From Pseudomonadota bacterium (GTDB lineage Bacteria > Pseudomonadota > Gammaproteobacteria > Steroidobacterales > Steroidobacteraceae): a DNA stretch of 55,180 nt. Made by a program: the position numbers and the translations under genes. Below the pieces are notes generated by a model, which had not been told where the DNA came from, did no database searches, and saw only the letters and a program-made list of their open reading frames with translations. The stretch is taken from the NCBI GenBank assembly GCA_025356075.1, contig JANXUT010000038.1:1-55180 (forward strand), written 5' to 3'. Position 1 is the stretch's first letter. Every line of letters starts with the position of its first letter. Shown here in pieces: positions 40,372-48,964 of this stretch.

Positions 40372-41646
40372 CTAGAGCGTCTCGAGCCATCGTAGTAGCG
40401 CCTCTCGCTGGCCCGGCAGGATCTCCTTGAACCGGCGCTGCGATCGGGCGCCTTCGCCCAAGTGCCAGAGGATCGCCTCTTCGGTCGTGCGCGCGCGACC
40501 GTCGTGCAGGAACGTGGGATAGCGCTCGGTCGCCGCGCGAAAGCCGATTCCCCAGAGCGGGGCCGTGCGCCACTTGCTGGGGACTGCCTTGCCGGCAACG
40601 GTCCGGTCAGCCATGCCGCCGCCGAGGTCGTGGAGCCGCAAGTCTGTGTACGGAGAAATCATGACTGTCGAGCGCGAGCCGTCCGCAGCCCGGATTTCCG
40701 CCGGCAGTTGTGGCCGGTGGCACGCATCGCAGCCGAGCGCCGCGAATAGCCGTGGGCCCGGCGCTCCCGGCTCGCCGCGGGTACGCGACTCGGGGACCGG
40801 GACCGATCGCGCGAACGCGACGACGGCGGCGAAGGATTCATCCGGGACTTCCGGCGGCCCGCTTCCGCCGGCGCGCTTGCAATCGGCCTCGGCCACGGTG
40901 CAGTCATCGGCCGGACTCACCGACGAGGTGAGTCCCATCTCGCGCGCGAACGCGCTTGCCGTCTGCGCCGACACCGAGATCGCGTTGCCCTGCCAGCCGA
41001 AGCGCCCGATGATTTTCGCGCCCGCGCAGCCGTGCAGTGCGGGCTCGCCCGACACGCGTGAGCCGCTACCGGCCGGCGCCGCTTCGCCCAGGATCGCCGC
41101 ATCGGGAACCGCCTCGAGGAGACCGAGGCCGTAGAGCGACGGAGCCACTCGCGGCGCGATGACCGTCGTCGGGGCAAGCGGCCCGTGGCCGAGCTCCTTC
41201 ACGGTGTACTGCGGATCGCGGACGGTCCACTGCGTGCCGCCGGGATAGTACGTGCCGGCGATTTCCCGGTACTTGACCGTCACGACGCCTTCGGCTCGCA
41301 CGTCGCGTTGCGCGGCGGTGTTGAGCACTCGCCCGTAAACGGGATCGCCCGCCCGTTCCGAGCAGGCGTCACTCGAGGGCGCGGCGAGCTTGATCACGAG
41401 AGCGATCGGAGCCGGGCCATCGCCGACCGGGCCGTCGCCGTGTCCTCCGTTCCTATGGCAGGAGTTGCACGAGGGGGCGTTGAAGAGGGGGCCCAAGCCG
41501 CTATGTCCGGTCGCGCCCGGAGTCCCCGCGACGACCCATTCGGTCATGAAGACATCGCGACCCGCACCGCCGGCGACGGGTCCTTCGGCGGCCCCGGGGG
41601 GCGTACCGAGCGTCATCACGGCCAGCAGGCCGAGTCGTGGAAACAT
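40372..41646 (-). CDS. Di-haem oxidoreductase-type cytochrome c (DHOR family), exported
   Basis: The 424-residue protein has a signal peptide (GLLAVMTLGTPPGAAEG) and two c-type haem sites, CNSCH (with NAPSCNSCHRNGG) and CDACH (in AALGCDACHRPQ), as in the DHOR (DUF1111) family. RVAPSLYGLGLLEAVPD, GRFGWQGNAISVSAQTASAF and RTAPLWGIGFRA...FLHDGRA are typical family segments resembling MauG/bacterial peroxidase relatives. It is periplasmic and probably moves electrons from an unknown donor. The ATG at 41646 follows GAGG by seven bases; an upstream ATG at 41718 is possible. It is the last gene of the minus-strand cluster, 338 bases after the DoxX gene. Confidence 0.9.
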   Translation of the reverse strand: MFPRLGLLAVMTLGTPPGAAEGPVAGGAGRDVFMTEWVVAGTPGATGHSGLGPLFNAPSCNSCHRNGGHGDGPVGDGPAPIALVIKLAAPSSDACSERAGDPVYGRVLNTAAQRDVRAEGVVTVKYREIAGTYYPGGTQWTVRDPQYTVKELGHGPLAPTTVIAPRVAPSLYGLGLLEAVPDAAILGEAAPAGSGSRVSGEPALHGCAGAKIIGRFGWQGNAISVSAQTASAFAREMGLTSSVSPADDCTVAEADCKRAGGSGPPEVPDESFAAVVAFARSVPVPESRTRGEPGAPGPRLFAALGCDACHRPQLPAEIRAADGSRSTVMISPYTDLRLHDLGGGMADRTVAGKAVPSKWRTAPLWGIGFRAATERYPTFLHDGRARTTEEAILWHLGEGARSQRRFKEILPGQREALLRWLETL

Positions 41647-41984
41647 CCGCTCGCCTCGGGCTATCCGACGGGCCGACTTCCCGGCGCGATTCGGCGCGGG
41701 GGCAGGGTGTCGATTCATGGGGGATGTGTCGCGCGAGCCCACGCTCGTTCGTTGCTGCGTAGCTCCCCGACGGGCGGCGTCGAGCCCGGCGCTCGCCGCC
41801 GACCCGTTGCCGACCGCGAGGAGCGCGTCCGCCGACGTACTCATATTAATACGCCATCGGGACCGCCGGCCTTCCGCAGAGAAAGCTGTTCTGAAACAAT
41901 GGGTTCGCTGCACAGGCGCCCGAACGCACGCGGTGCCGGCGTGCCTGTCCGAGGCGGCGACCCCGAGGGTCTCCGGTCGCCTCG
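41647..41984. promoter_or_regulatory. Leader region upstream of the di-haem gene
   Basis: About 340 bases without a gene. A small AT-rich island at 41842-41852 (TATTAATAC on the plus strand) stands out and could hold a promoter for the minus-strand di-haem gene, but no good -35 box is at the right distance. In-frame codons upstream of 41646 continue to 42222 but read as arginine-rich non-coding sequence. Confidence 0.3.
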
Positions 41985-42380
41985 CTACAGCAGCCGGGCT
42001 CGCAACACCGCGAGTTGCTCGCGACGGAGCACGGCAACGAGCGCGCAGGCGAGCAGCAGAACCACGGCGCGCAGCGGGCTGTCCTGGAGCACGTACACGT
42101 GTGTCAGGACCGCGAAGCTCATCCCGATCACGAGCCACAGGGCGCCGAGAACGGCGACGTCGGGGAGCGAAATCGCGGCGGCACCGACAATCTCGACCAC
42201 TCCCACCATGACCCGGAAGCAACTGCCGAGGCCCACCTGGTCAACCGAGTCCGCTACCGCAGGAAGTTCCGCCAGCGTGCCGGCCCCCGTCGCGAAGAAG
42301 ACCGCCGCAAGCAGCGCCTGGAGCGCCCACGCGGCAAGCCGGCGCTGCTTCGACGGGTCTCGGTTCGCGTCTCGGAGCAT
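41985..42380 (-). CDS. DoxX-like small membrane protein
   Basis: A 131-residue protein with four hydrophobic helices (WALQALLAAVFFATGAGTLA, FRVMVGVVEIVGAAAISL, VLGALWLVIGMSFAVLTHVY, LRAVVLLLACALVAVL). Length, topology and the VGVVEIVGAAAI segment fit DoxX/DoxX-like proteins, which are linked to quinone redox and oxidative stress in some bacteria. It starts 12 bases after the beta-propeller gene stop on the same strand, so it belongs to the efflux operon. Confidence 0.8.
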   Translation of the reverse strand: MLRDANRDPSKQRRLAAWALQALLAAVFFATGAGTLAELPAVADSVDQVGLGSCFRVMVGVVEIVGAAAISLPDVAVLGALWLVIGMSFAVLTHVYVLQDSPLRAVVLLLACALVAVLRREQLAVLRARLL

Positions 42381-42391
42381 CCTCGCTCGAC

Positions 42392-43462
42392 CTACTTCGG
42401 CTCGGCGACCAGGATCACGAAGCTGCCCGGAACCAGCTGGCGCCGCGGACGCGTGCTCGCCGGCGGTGTTGGCTCCGGCGCGACGACGAGGTCCGCCGCC
42501 GCCAGCAAGATCCGGCCCGTCGCCGGGTCTAGCGCCATGGTTCGCGCTGTCGCTTTGGTCGCGAGCGTGGCAACGACGCGATAGTGGTCGGCGTCGTCCT
42601 CGTGGACGATCGTCAGCGTTCCGTCCTCTCCGTTGGAGCTAAAGACGAGTCCCGACTTCGGGTCGAACTCGGCTGCGTCAGGGCCGGCGCCGATGGGTAC
42701 TCGCGCGACCTGGCGTCCGCTCTCTGAATCGGTGACCACCATCACGCCGTGGTCGCACACGGAGAAGAGCCGGTGGTGTGCCACGTCGAAGGCGAGCCCG
42801 CTCGGGTCCGCGCAGCCGGGGAGGGTCCAGGTCGCCCGGACCGCGAGGGTCTTGCCATCGATGGCGACGAGCTGTCCCTGCTCCTGCTCGATGTTCACGA
42901 ACACGCTGCCTGTCCCGTCGGTCACCGAGAACTCGGGCTTGCCCGGCAAGGCGATCGTCGCGACCGGCTGCAGCGAGGCGGCGTCGAGGACGGAGGCGTT
43001 GGAGCTGCGTCCGTTGAACGTGAACACGCGGCCGTTTCGGGGCTCGTAGAGGATTGCGTCGGGATTCGTGCCGGCCACCGGCGCCGAGGCGATCACCGCG
43101 AGCGTATCGAGCGCGAATGCCGTCACCGTGTTGGCCCGGCCGTTGCTCGTGTACCCCCGGTTGCGATCTGGCGCGAGGGCAACGCCGTGGACGCCGGCGG
43201 TGTTCGCGATGGTGCCGACCTGCCGGCCGGTGCCAAGATCGAGTACATCGACGTGGTCTCCCCGCGTGACGAAGAGCCTTCGTGCCGCGGAATCGACCGT
43301 GAGGTAGTCCCAGCCACCTTCGCCACCGACCGGCCAGCGCGCCGTCACGGCGAAATGCGGCGCCGGCGGATCCGCGGCGCCGGCGGAGCCAGCGATACCG
43401 GCGAAAAGCAGCGCCCAAGGGAGAGCGCGTGCGCGCATCGAAATGTCGAGTCGGGGGTTCAT
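42392..43462 (-). CDS. Exported YncE-like beta-propeller (YVTN repeat) protein
   Basis: The 356-residue protein has a signal peptide (ALPWALLFAGIAGSAGAAD) and about seven repeats of the type RLFVTRGDHVDVLDLGTGRQ, NRGYTSNGRANTVTAFALDT and GRVFTFNGRSSNASVLDAAS, as in YncE-type seven-bladed propellers. Such proteins are periplasmic and bind DNA, metals or unknown ligands; no catalytic motif is visible. The ATG overlaps the stop of the RND pump gene in an ATGA arrangement, so the propeller is made together with the pump. This placement suggests a role as a periplasmic sensor or scavenger for the pump substrate. Confidence 0.85.
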   Translation of the reverse strand: MNPRLDISMRARALPWALLFAGIAGSAGAADPPAPHFAVTARWPVGGEGGWDYLTVDSAARRLFVTRGDHVDVLDLGTGRQVGTIANTAGVHGVALAPDRNRGYTSNGRANTVTAFALDTLAVIASAPVAGTNPDAILYEPRNGRVFTFNGRSSNASVLDAASLQPVATIALPGKPEFSVTDGTGSVFVNIEQEQGQLVAIDGKTLAVRATWTLPGCADPSGLAFDVAHHRLFSVCDHGVMVVTDSESGRQVARVPIGAGPDAAEFDPKSGLVFSSNGEDGTLTIVHEDDADHYRVVATLATKATARTMALDPATGRILLAAADLVVAPEPTPPASTRPRRQLVPGSFVILVAEPK

Positions 43463-46400
43463 GAAGGCACTCCAGTCGGAAGGGAAGCCGGATCGGCCGG
43501 CGGGGAAGGCGGCCCGGAGTCGCGCGCTCCCGACCGGTTGGGTTGCAGGAGCAGGCAGACGGACGGCATGACGAAGAGGGCGAGTGGCAGAGCGCCGGCG
43601 AGCCCGGAAATGATCGCGACCGCGAGCGGCTGCTGCATGCCCGCGCCGGCGCCGAGGCCAATCGCGAGCGGCAGGAGCGCAAGTATCGCGATCACCGAGG
43701 TCATCAGGATCGGGCGCAGACGATGCCGCCCCGCCGCGACCAGTGCCGCGTGGTCGATCGGCGCCGACAGGTCCATCTCCGCGAAATAGAAGATCGCGAT
43801 CTCCGCGACGATGCCGATGATCATCGTGAGGCCCATCATCGCCGAGATGTTGAGCTCGGTCCGGGTGACCCAAAGTCCGATGAACACGACGGCCACCGAC
43901 ACCGCCACGGTCGCGAGAATGGCCAGCACGATCGACCAGCGTTCGTAGAGGTATAAGAGGAGCGCCGTCACGAGCAGCACCGCTGCCGCGAACACGGCCA
44001 TGAGCCCGCGGAACGAGCGCTGCTGTTCGGCGTAAAGGCCGCCGTATTCGACACGCACACCGCGCGGCAGTGAAAGACCAGTCACCGCCCGCTTGACCTC
44101 GGCGACGGCGGAGCCGAGATCGCGATTCTCGAGGCGGCCGGTGATCGCCACCATCGCGGCCAGGTTCTCGCGCTGGAGTTGCGGCTCGCCCGTCAGAATG
44201 TCGAGTGTCGCGACCCGGCGGACGGGGAAGTCCCGTCCATCGGCGCCCCTCAGGTTCACGCTCTCAAGCGTGCTCAGGCGGTCGCGCGTCGCCGGTTGCG
44301 ACCAGAGCCTCAAGTCGAGGAGCTTCTCGCCCGTCTGGATCTGCCCCGCCACGGTCCCCCCGATCAGGGTGCCGAGCTGGTGGCGAATGGCTTCGGCGCC
44401 GCTGCCTTCGAGCGCCGACCGGACGGGGTCCACCCGCACCCGCAATGCATCCCCGGCGAGCTTGCGACCGTCGAGCACCTCCACCACCCCAGTTATCTTG
44501 GCGATGCGCTCGGCGACCTTGGGCGCAAGCCGCTGCAGCTGCTCGACGTCGGAGCCGAACAGCTTCACCTCGATCGGCTGCGGGACAGCGGTCAAGTCGC
44601 CGATCAGGTCCTCCATCAACTGGGCGGTCTCTATCTGCAGGCCCGGCGTGTCCGCAAGGACCTTGCCGCGGATGTCGCCCATGACCGCTTCGATGTCGCG
44701 ACGCGGCAGGGGCTTCAGTCGGATGAAGAAATCCCCTTCGTCGGGCTCGGTCAGGCCGCCGCCGAGCTGAAGCCCGGTGCGCCGCGAGTAGCTCGCGACC
44801 TCCGGCGTCGCCAGGATCGTTGCCTCGACGCGCCGCAGCAGGCGATCGGTCTCGGTGAGCGAGGTGCCGGGCAGCGCCCGGTAATCAAGCACGAAGCCGC
44901 CCTCGTCGAGGTGCGGCATGAAACCCGATGGCAGCGTCACGAGCGCCGCCGTTCCGACGAGACAAAGGACGCCGCCAACGAGGAGTCCGAGCCACCGGCG
45001 GCGCAGCATCGCATCCGCCGCCCGCCCGTAGTAGTGCGCGAGCCGGCGGGAAAAGCGGGCCTCGGGCGCCGGGGCACCTCCGCGGCCACCGGCGAGCATG
45101 CGTTCGGTGAGTAGCGGCACCGCGAGGAGCGCCACGAGCAGCGAGACCGAGAGCGCCGAGGCCATCGTCAGCGCGAGAGCCCGGAAGAACCCGCCGGTCA
45201 CCCCGGACAGGAACGCGAGCGGCACGAAGATCACGACCGTCGCGAGCGAGGAGCCAGCGAGGGCGCGCACCATCTCCCGCGCGGCTTCCAGCAGCGAGAA
45301 GCTGCCGTCGCCGGCGCGCTCGTGCCGTCGGCGGACCAGGTGCTCGATCATCACGACGCCGTCGTCGACGACGAGTCCGACCGCCGCCGCGAGGCCACCG
45401 AGCGTCATCAGGTTGAAGCTCATGCCGAAGAGCGAGAGCAGCAGGCTCGTGACTGCGAGTACCGCCGGCAGCACGATGCCGACGACGAGCGTCAGGCGCC
45501 AGTCACGCAGGAAGACGAACAGCGTGAGCCCGGCGAGGATCGCGCCGATAAGGATCGCATCGCGCACGCTCGCGGCGGACGCCGAGATCAGTTCCGACTG
45601 GTCGTAGAAGGTACCGAGCCGAACGTCGGCCGGGATCTCGTCCTTGTGAAGACGGAGCTGCTCGCCGACCGCCTTCACGAGTTCCGGCGTATTGGCGCCG
45701 CGCGCCTGCCGGACGTTGATGACCACCGCCTCGCGGCCGTTCGCGTTCACGCGCGTCCACACCGGCGCGACTCCGAGCGAGACGTCCGCGACGTCCCTGA
45801 GCGCGATGACCCCCTTGGGACCCGCGCGCAGCGGCAGCGCCGCGACGTCCGCGACACCGTGCAGCTGCGCATCGACGAGCGTCAGGTAGAGCCGGTAGCG
45901 GTCCTCGAGCCGGCCCACGGACGTGATCGCATTGTTGCCGCTGATCGCCTGCTCCACCTCGTCGATCGAGAGTCCCGCCGCGCGCAGCTTGTCGGGGTCT
46001 ACCCGGGCCTGGAACTCCGCGACGCGGCCGCCGAGCACCTCGACCTGAGCCACGCCGCGCACAGAAGCGAGGATGGGCCGAAGCTGGTAGTACGCGACAT
46101 CCCGCAGCGCCACCGGATCGCGGCTGTCCGACGTCAGCGTGAGGCCGAGGACCGGGAAGATCGTCGGATCCATGCGCCGTACTTCAAAGCGCGTACCGGG
46201 CGGCAGGTCGATGCGCGCGCGATTGACGGCCGCCTCGACCTGCAGCTCCGCATCGACCATGCGCGTCGACCAATCGAAGGTCAGCGACAGGTCCGCGGCA
46301 CCGCGCGAACTCGTCGAGCGGATGTTGGCGATGTCCGGAACGCTCCGGAGCGCCTGCTCAAGCGGTCGCGTCACCTCGACGACCATGCGCTCGACCGGCC

Positions 46401-46554
46401 GGTCGCCGGCATCGACGCTGACGACGACGCGCGGAAAGTCGATGACCGGAAAGAGGCTCACCGGCAGGCGAACCGCCGCCACGACTCCGCCGAGCGCCGC
46501 GACAGTCAGCAGGAAGAGCACCGACCAGCGATGGGCGGTGAGCCACTCGATCAC
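43459..46554 (-). CDS. RND efflux pump inner-membrane subunit
   Basis: The 1031-residue protein has the two-fold RND plan: helix 1 (WSVLFLLTVAALGGVVAAV), a periplasmic porter domain, the helix 2-6 block with GLVVDDGVVMIEHLVRRRHE, then a second porter domain and a closing block (INISAMMGLTMIIGIVAEIAIFYFAEMDL). The paired aspartates in helix 4 fit proton coupling. The helix-4 motif is nearer to drug pumps than to the usual heavy-metal type, but IDLPPGTRFEVRR and other parts are intermediate, so the substrate is open. The GTG start overlaps the adaptor gene stop. Confidence 0.93.
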   Translation of the reverse strand: MIEWLTAHRWSVLFLLTVAALGGVVAAVRLPVSLFPVIDFPRVVVSVDAGDRPVERMVVEVTRPLEQALRSVPDIANIRSTSSRGAADLSLTFDWSTRMVDAELQVEAAVNRARIDLPPGTRFEVRRMDPTIFPVLGLTLTSDSRDPVALRDVAYYQLRPILASVRGVAQVEVLGGRVAEFQARVDPDKLRAAGLSIDEVEQAISGNNAITSVGRLEDRYRLYLTLVDAQLHGVADVAALPLRAGPKGVIALRDVADVSLGVAPVWTRVNANGREAVVINVRQARGANTPELVKAVGEQLRLHKDEIPADVRLGTFYDQSELISASAASVRDAILIGAILAGLTLFVFLRDWRLTLVVGIVLPAVLAVTSLLLSLFGMSFNLMTLGGLAAAVGLVVDDGVVMIEHLVRRRHERAGDGSFSLLEAAREMVRALAGSSLATVVIFVPLAFLSGVTGGFFRALALTMASALSVSLLVALLAVPLLTERMLAGGRGGAPAPEARFSRRLAHYYGRAADAMLRRRWLGLLVGGVLCLVGTAALVTLPSGFMPHLDEGGFVLDYRALPGTSLTETDRLLRRVEATILATPEVASYSRRTGLQLGGGLTEPDEGDFFIRLKPLPRRDIEAVMGDIRGKVLADTPGLQIETAQLMEDLIGDLTAVPQPIEVKLFGSDVEQLQRLAPKVAERIAKITGVVEVLDGRKLAGDALRVRVDPVRSALEGSGAEAIRHQLGTLIGGTVAGQIQTGEKLLDLRLWSQPATRDRLSTLESVNLRGADGRDFPVRRVATLDILTGEPQLQRENLAAMVAITGRLENRDLGSAVAEVKRAVTGLSLPRGVRVEYGGLYAEQQRSFRGLMAVFAAAVLLVTALLLYLYERWSIVLAILATVAVSVAVVFIGLWVTRTELNISAMMGLTMIIGIVAEIAIFYFAEMDLSAPIDHAALVAAGRHRLRPILMTSVIAILALLPLAIGLGAGAGMQQPLAVAIISGLAGALPLALFVMPSVCLLLQPNRSGARDSGPPSPPADPASLPTGVPS

Positions 46555-47603
46555 TGGCTGGGTGTCCCGGCGACCACGTGGATCGCCATGCCGTCCTCGA
46601 GTTCGTAGTTGCCGCGGACGATGACGTTCGTACCGGGCGTGATCCCGCCATCGACCTCGATTGCATCGCCGGTGTCGATGCCGGGGTTGACCGGGACGCG
46701 CTTCGCCAGATCGCCTCGGGCGGCATAGACGTAGGCCTCGTCCTTCTCGTAGAGGAGAGCGCTTCTAGGCACCGTGACCGCGTGCGGATGCGTTGCAATG
46801 ACGATCCGGCCGCGCACGCTCTCGCCGACGTTGAGGGCGGCGTCGCGCGGCAGCGCAATCAGCGCCGAAGCGAGATGGGTGTCGTGATCGACGTGACGAT
46901 CCACGACTTCGATGCGGCCAGCGGCGGTTCGCGGCCCGGCGACGGCCGTCATCGCGACGGCCTGCCCGGGGCGCACGTTGGCGAGATCCGTGGTCTCGAT
47001 GCCAAGGCGGACCTGCAGGCGCGATGGATCGCCGATGGAGGCCACCACTGTCCCCGCCGACACGAGCTCGCCCGGGTGCACCGAAATCGCGTCCACCACG
47101 CCGTCGATCGGCGCGGTGACGATGACACCGTGCCCGTCACCCAGCCGGGCGCGAAGGCTCGCGCTCAACCCTTGAGCGTTCGCGGCAATGGCGTCGGCGG
47201 CGGCGGCCTCGGCCGCCGTCGCGAGCGATTGCTCGCGCAGGCGTCGGACGCGCTCGGCGTCAGCCTGCGCCGCCACATTGTCCTGGCCCGCCTTGGCGAC
47301 CTCGAGCGCGGAGGCCGCGCTCGGGCCGAGCCGAAGGAGGGGCTGCCCGCGGCGAACCGCCGCACCCGGCACTACCAGGACCTCCCGTACCTCGGCGTCC
47401 ACCTGGATCACCACCGCGAACGTGTGGCTCGTCGCGTATTCGACGGCGCCGAATGCCGCGAGCACCGCGTCGACGCTCTGCACGCGCGCCGCAGCGACCT
47501 CCACGGTTGCGGTCGGGGCGACTGGCGCCTCGTCATGCGGCGCGCAGGCGCCGAGCGAGATCCCGAGCGCACCGAGCGCGAGTGGCAGCAGCCGCACGGT
47601 CAT
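46551..47603 (-). CDS. RND periplasmic adaptor (membrane fusion) lipoprotein
   Basis: The 350-residue protein has a lipoprotein signal with lipobox SLGAC. The barrel-sandwich lipoyl half-motifs (VVPGAAVRRGQPLLRLG and VTAPIDGVVDAISVHPGELVSAGTVVASIGD) flank a short alpha-helical hairpin. A beta-barrel and the membrane-proximal domain (RGRIVIATHPHAVTVPRSALLYEKDEAYVYA) follow. It connects the pump to the outer-membrane channel. The ATG overlaps the TolC gene stop and its own stop overlaps the pump start. Confidence 0.92.
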   Translation of the reverse strand: MTVRLLPLALGALGISLGACAPHDEAPVAPTATVEVAAARVQSVDAVLAAFGAVEYATSHTFAVVIQVDAEVREVLVVPGAAVRRGQPLLRLGPSAASALEVAKAGQDNVAAQADAERVRRLREQSLATAAEAAAADAIAANAQGLSASLRARLGDGHGVIVTAPIDGVVDAISVHPGELVSAGTVVASIGDPSRLQVRLGIETTDLANVRPGQAVAMTAVAGPRTAAGRIEVVDRHVDHDTHLASALIALPRDAALNVGESVRGRIVIATHPHAVTVPRSALLYEKDEAYVYAARGDLAKRVPVNPGIDTGDAIEVDGGITPGTNVIVRGNYELEDGMAIHVVAGTPSQ

Positions 47604-48964
47604 ACGCCGTCTCCGAGGAGCGGCGCCCCGACCGCGAGCCTGAGCGCGAGGCGCTGCTCCGCGCACGACTGCTCGGCCGCGATGAGTTCGAGTTTGCGCT
47701 CGGTCGCGGCGAGGCGCGCGACATCGGCGAGAGCCTGCGTGAGGTCACCAAGTCGCGCCGCGGCGGCCGAGGCCTGGGCGAGTGCAACGAGCGGCGGGAC
47801 CCGCTCGATGAGTGTCATCCGGCTGCGCTCGTCGCGGTCGAGGGCCGCCACCAGTGCCGCGACGTCGGCGCGGGTCTGGAAGAGTCGCGCAGCGTACTCA
47901 ACCGCGAGTCGCTCCCGCTCCGCGCTCGCGATCGCGATCGGGCCGCGGTTCCGGTTCCAGAGCGGCAGGTCGAGGCTGACGGCGGGCCCGAGCGTCAGCA
48001 CCGAGCTCGTGTCCGTCGTGCGGTTGATGCCGATCGTCAGCCGGGGGTACTGGCCCAGTATCTCGCGGTGCAGCGTCGCCTCCTGGCCGCGATAGCCCTC
48101 CTCGAGCGCCTTGAGGTCGAGCCGGTGCGCGCGCGCAGCGGCAAACAGCGTCGCGGCGTCCGGTGTCGCCCAGGGCGTCAGTGCGGGTGCCGGCGCGAGT
48201 GCCAGCGGCTCCGTCGGCGCAAGGCCGAGGAGCCGGTTGAGGTCGAGGCGGGTCGTCTCGAGCTCGCGCTCCGCGGTTGCCCGGCGCGAGCGTGCGTCCA
48301 TCGCGCCGAGGCGCCGCGCCTCGACCTCATCGGCCTTGATGTCCGCGGTCGCGGCAAGGCCCAACGCCCGGGTCAGCGCCTGGTCGGTGATCTCCTCCGC
48401 CGCCCGGCTGAGCTCGAGGGCTTGTTGCTGGTAGGGGAGCCGCAATGCCAGCAGCCGTGCCTCGCCGGCGGTCGTCCACTCCTGCCAGGCGATATCGAGC
48501 CTCAGCGCATCCGCAGTCGCCATCGCCGCCTCGCGCAGCAGCGAGCGCGTGGCGAGGGCGCCAAGGACATCGAGGGATACGCCTTCGGAGGACGCCGTCG
48601 AGTAACCCTGATCGCGTGGGCTGACGACGTGCTCGCGCGTCGCGCTAATCTGTGCATCGGGCAACAGGCCCGCGCCGAATACCTGGGCGCGCGCGACGGC
48701 TTGCCGCGCGCGCAGCGCCACGAGATCGGGATTCGTGAGCACCGCGATCACCGCGATCTCGTCGGCCGTCAAGGGTCGTGAGAAATCAAGTTCGATGGGT
48801 GGCAGCAACGGGTGGCGAAGCGCCGCCGCCCGTTCGGCCAACGCCGTCCGGTCGGGAGCGTCGAGGACCCTGGCCGTGCGCCGGCCCGCGAGCGGCTCGG
48901 AGTGATAGAGCGTGCAGCCGCCGGCAAGCAGGCCCAACAGCACGAGTCCCGCGCGGGCGATCAT
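47600..48964 (-). CDS. TolC-family outer-membrane efflux lipoprotein
   Basis: The 454-residue protein has a lipoprotein signal (GLVLLGLLAGGC). Two outer-membrane-efflux repeats are visible: ADEIAVIAVLTNPDLVALRARQAVARAQ in the first and LFAAARAHRLDLKALEEGYRGQEATLHRE in the second, with a beta-strand PRLTIGINRTTD and PAVSLDLPLWNRNRGPIA. This is the exit channel of the pump. Start and stop both overlap neighbours by four bases. Confidence 0.92.
   Translation of the reverse strand: MIARAGLVLLGLLAGGCTLYHSEPLAGRRTARVLDAPDRTALAERAAALRHPLLPPIELDFSRPLTADEIAVIAVLTNPDLVALRARQAVARAQVFGAGLLPDAQISATREHVVSPRDQGYSTASSEGVSLDVLGALATRSLLREAAMATADALRLDIAWQEWTTAGEARLLALRLPYQQQALELSRAAEEITDQALTRALGLAATADIKADEVEARRLGAMDARSRRATAERELETTRLDLNRLLGLAPTEPLALAPAPALTPWATPDAATLFAAARAHRLDLKALEEGYRGQEATLHREILGQYPRLTIGINRTTDTSSVLTLGPAVSLDLPLWNRNRGPIAIASAERERLAVEYAARLFQTRADVAALVAALDRDERSRMTLIERVPPLVALAQASAAAARLGDLTQALADVARLAATERKLELIAAEQSCAEQRLALRLAVGAPLLGDGV

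Noticed and set aside
43459-46554. Classing the RND pump as a CzcA/CusA heavy-metal pump
   Set aside because: The helix-4 motif VVDDGVVMIEH is closer to drug pumps than the DFG-type metal motif, so the substrate class is left open.
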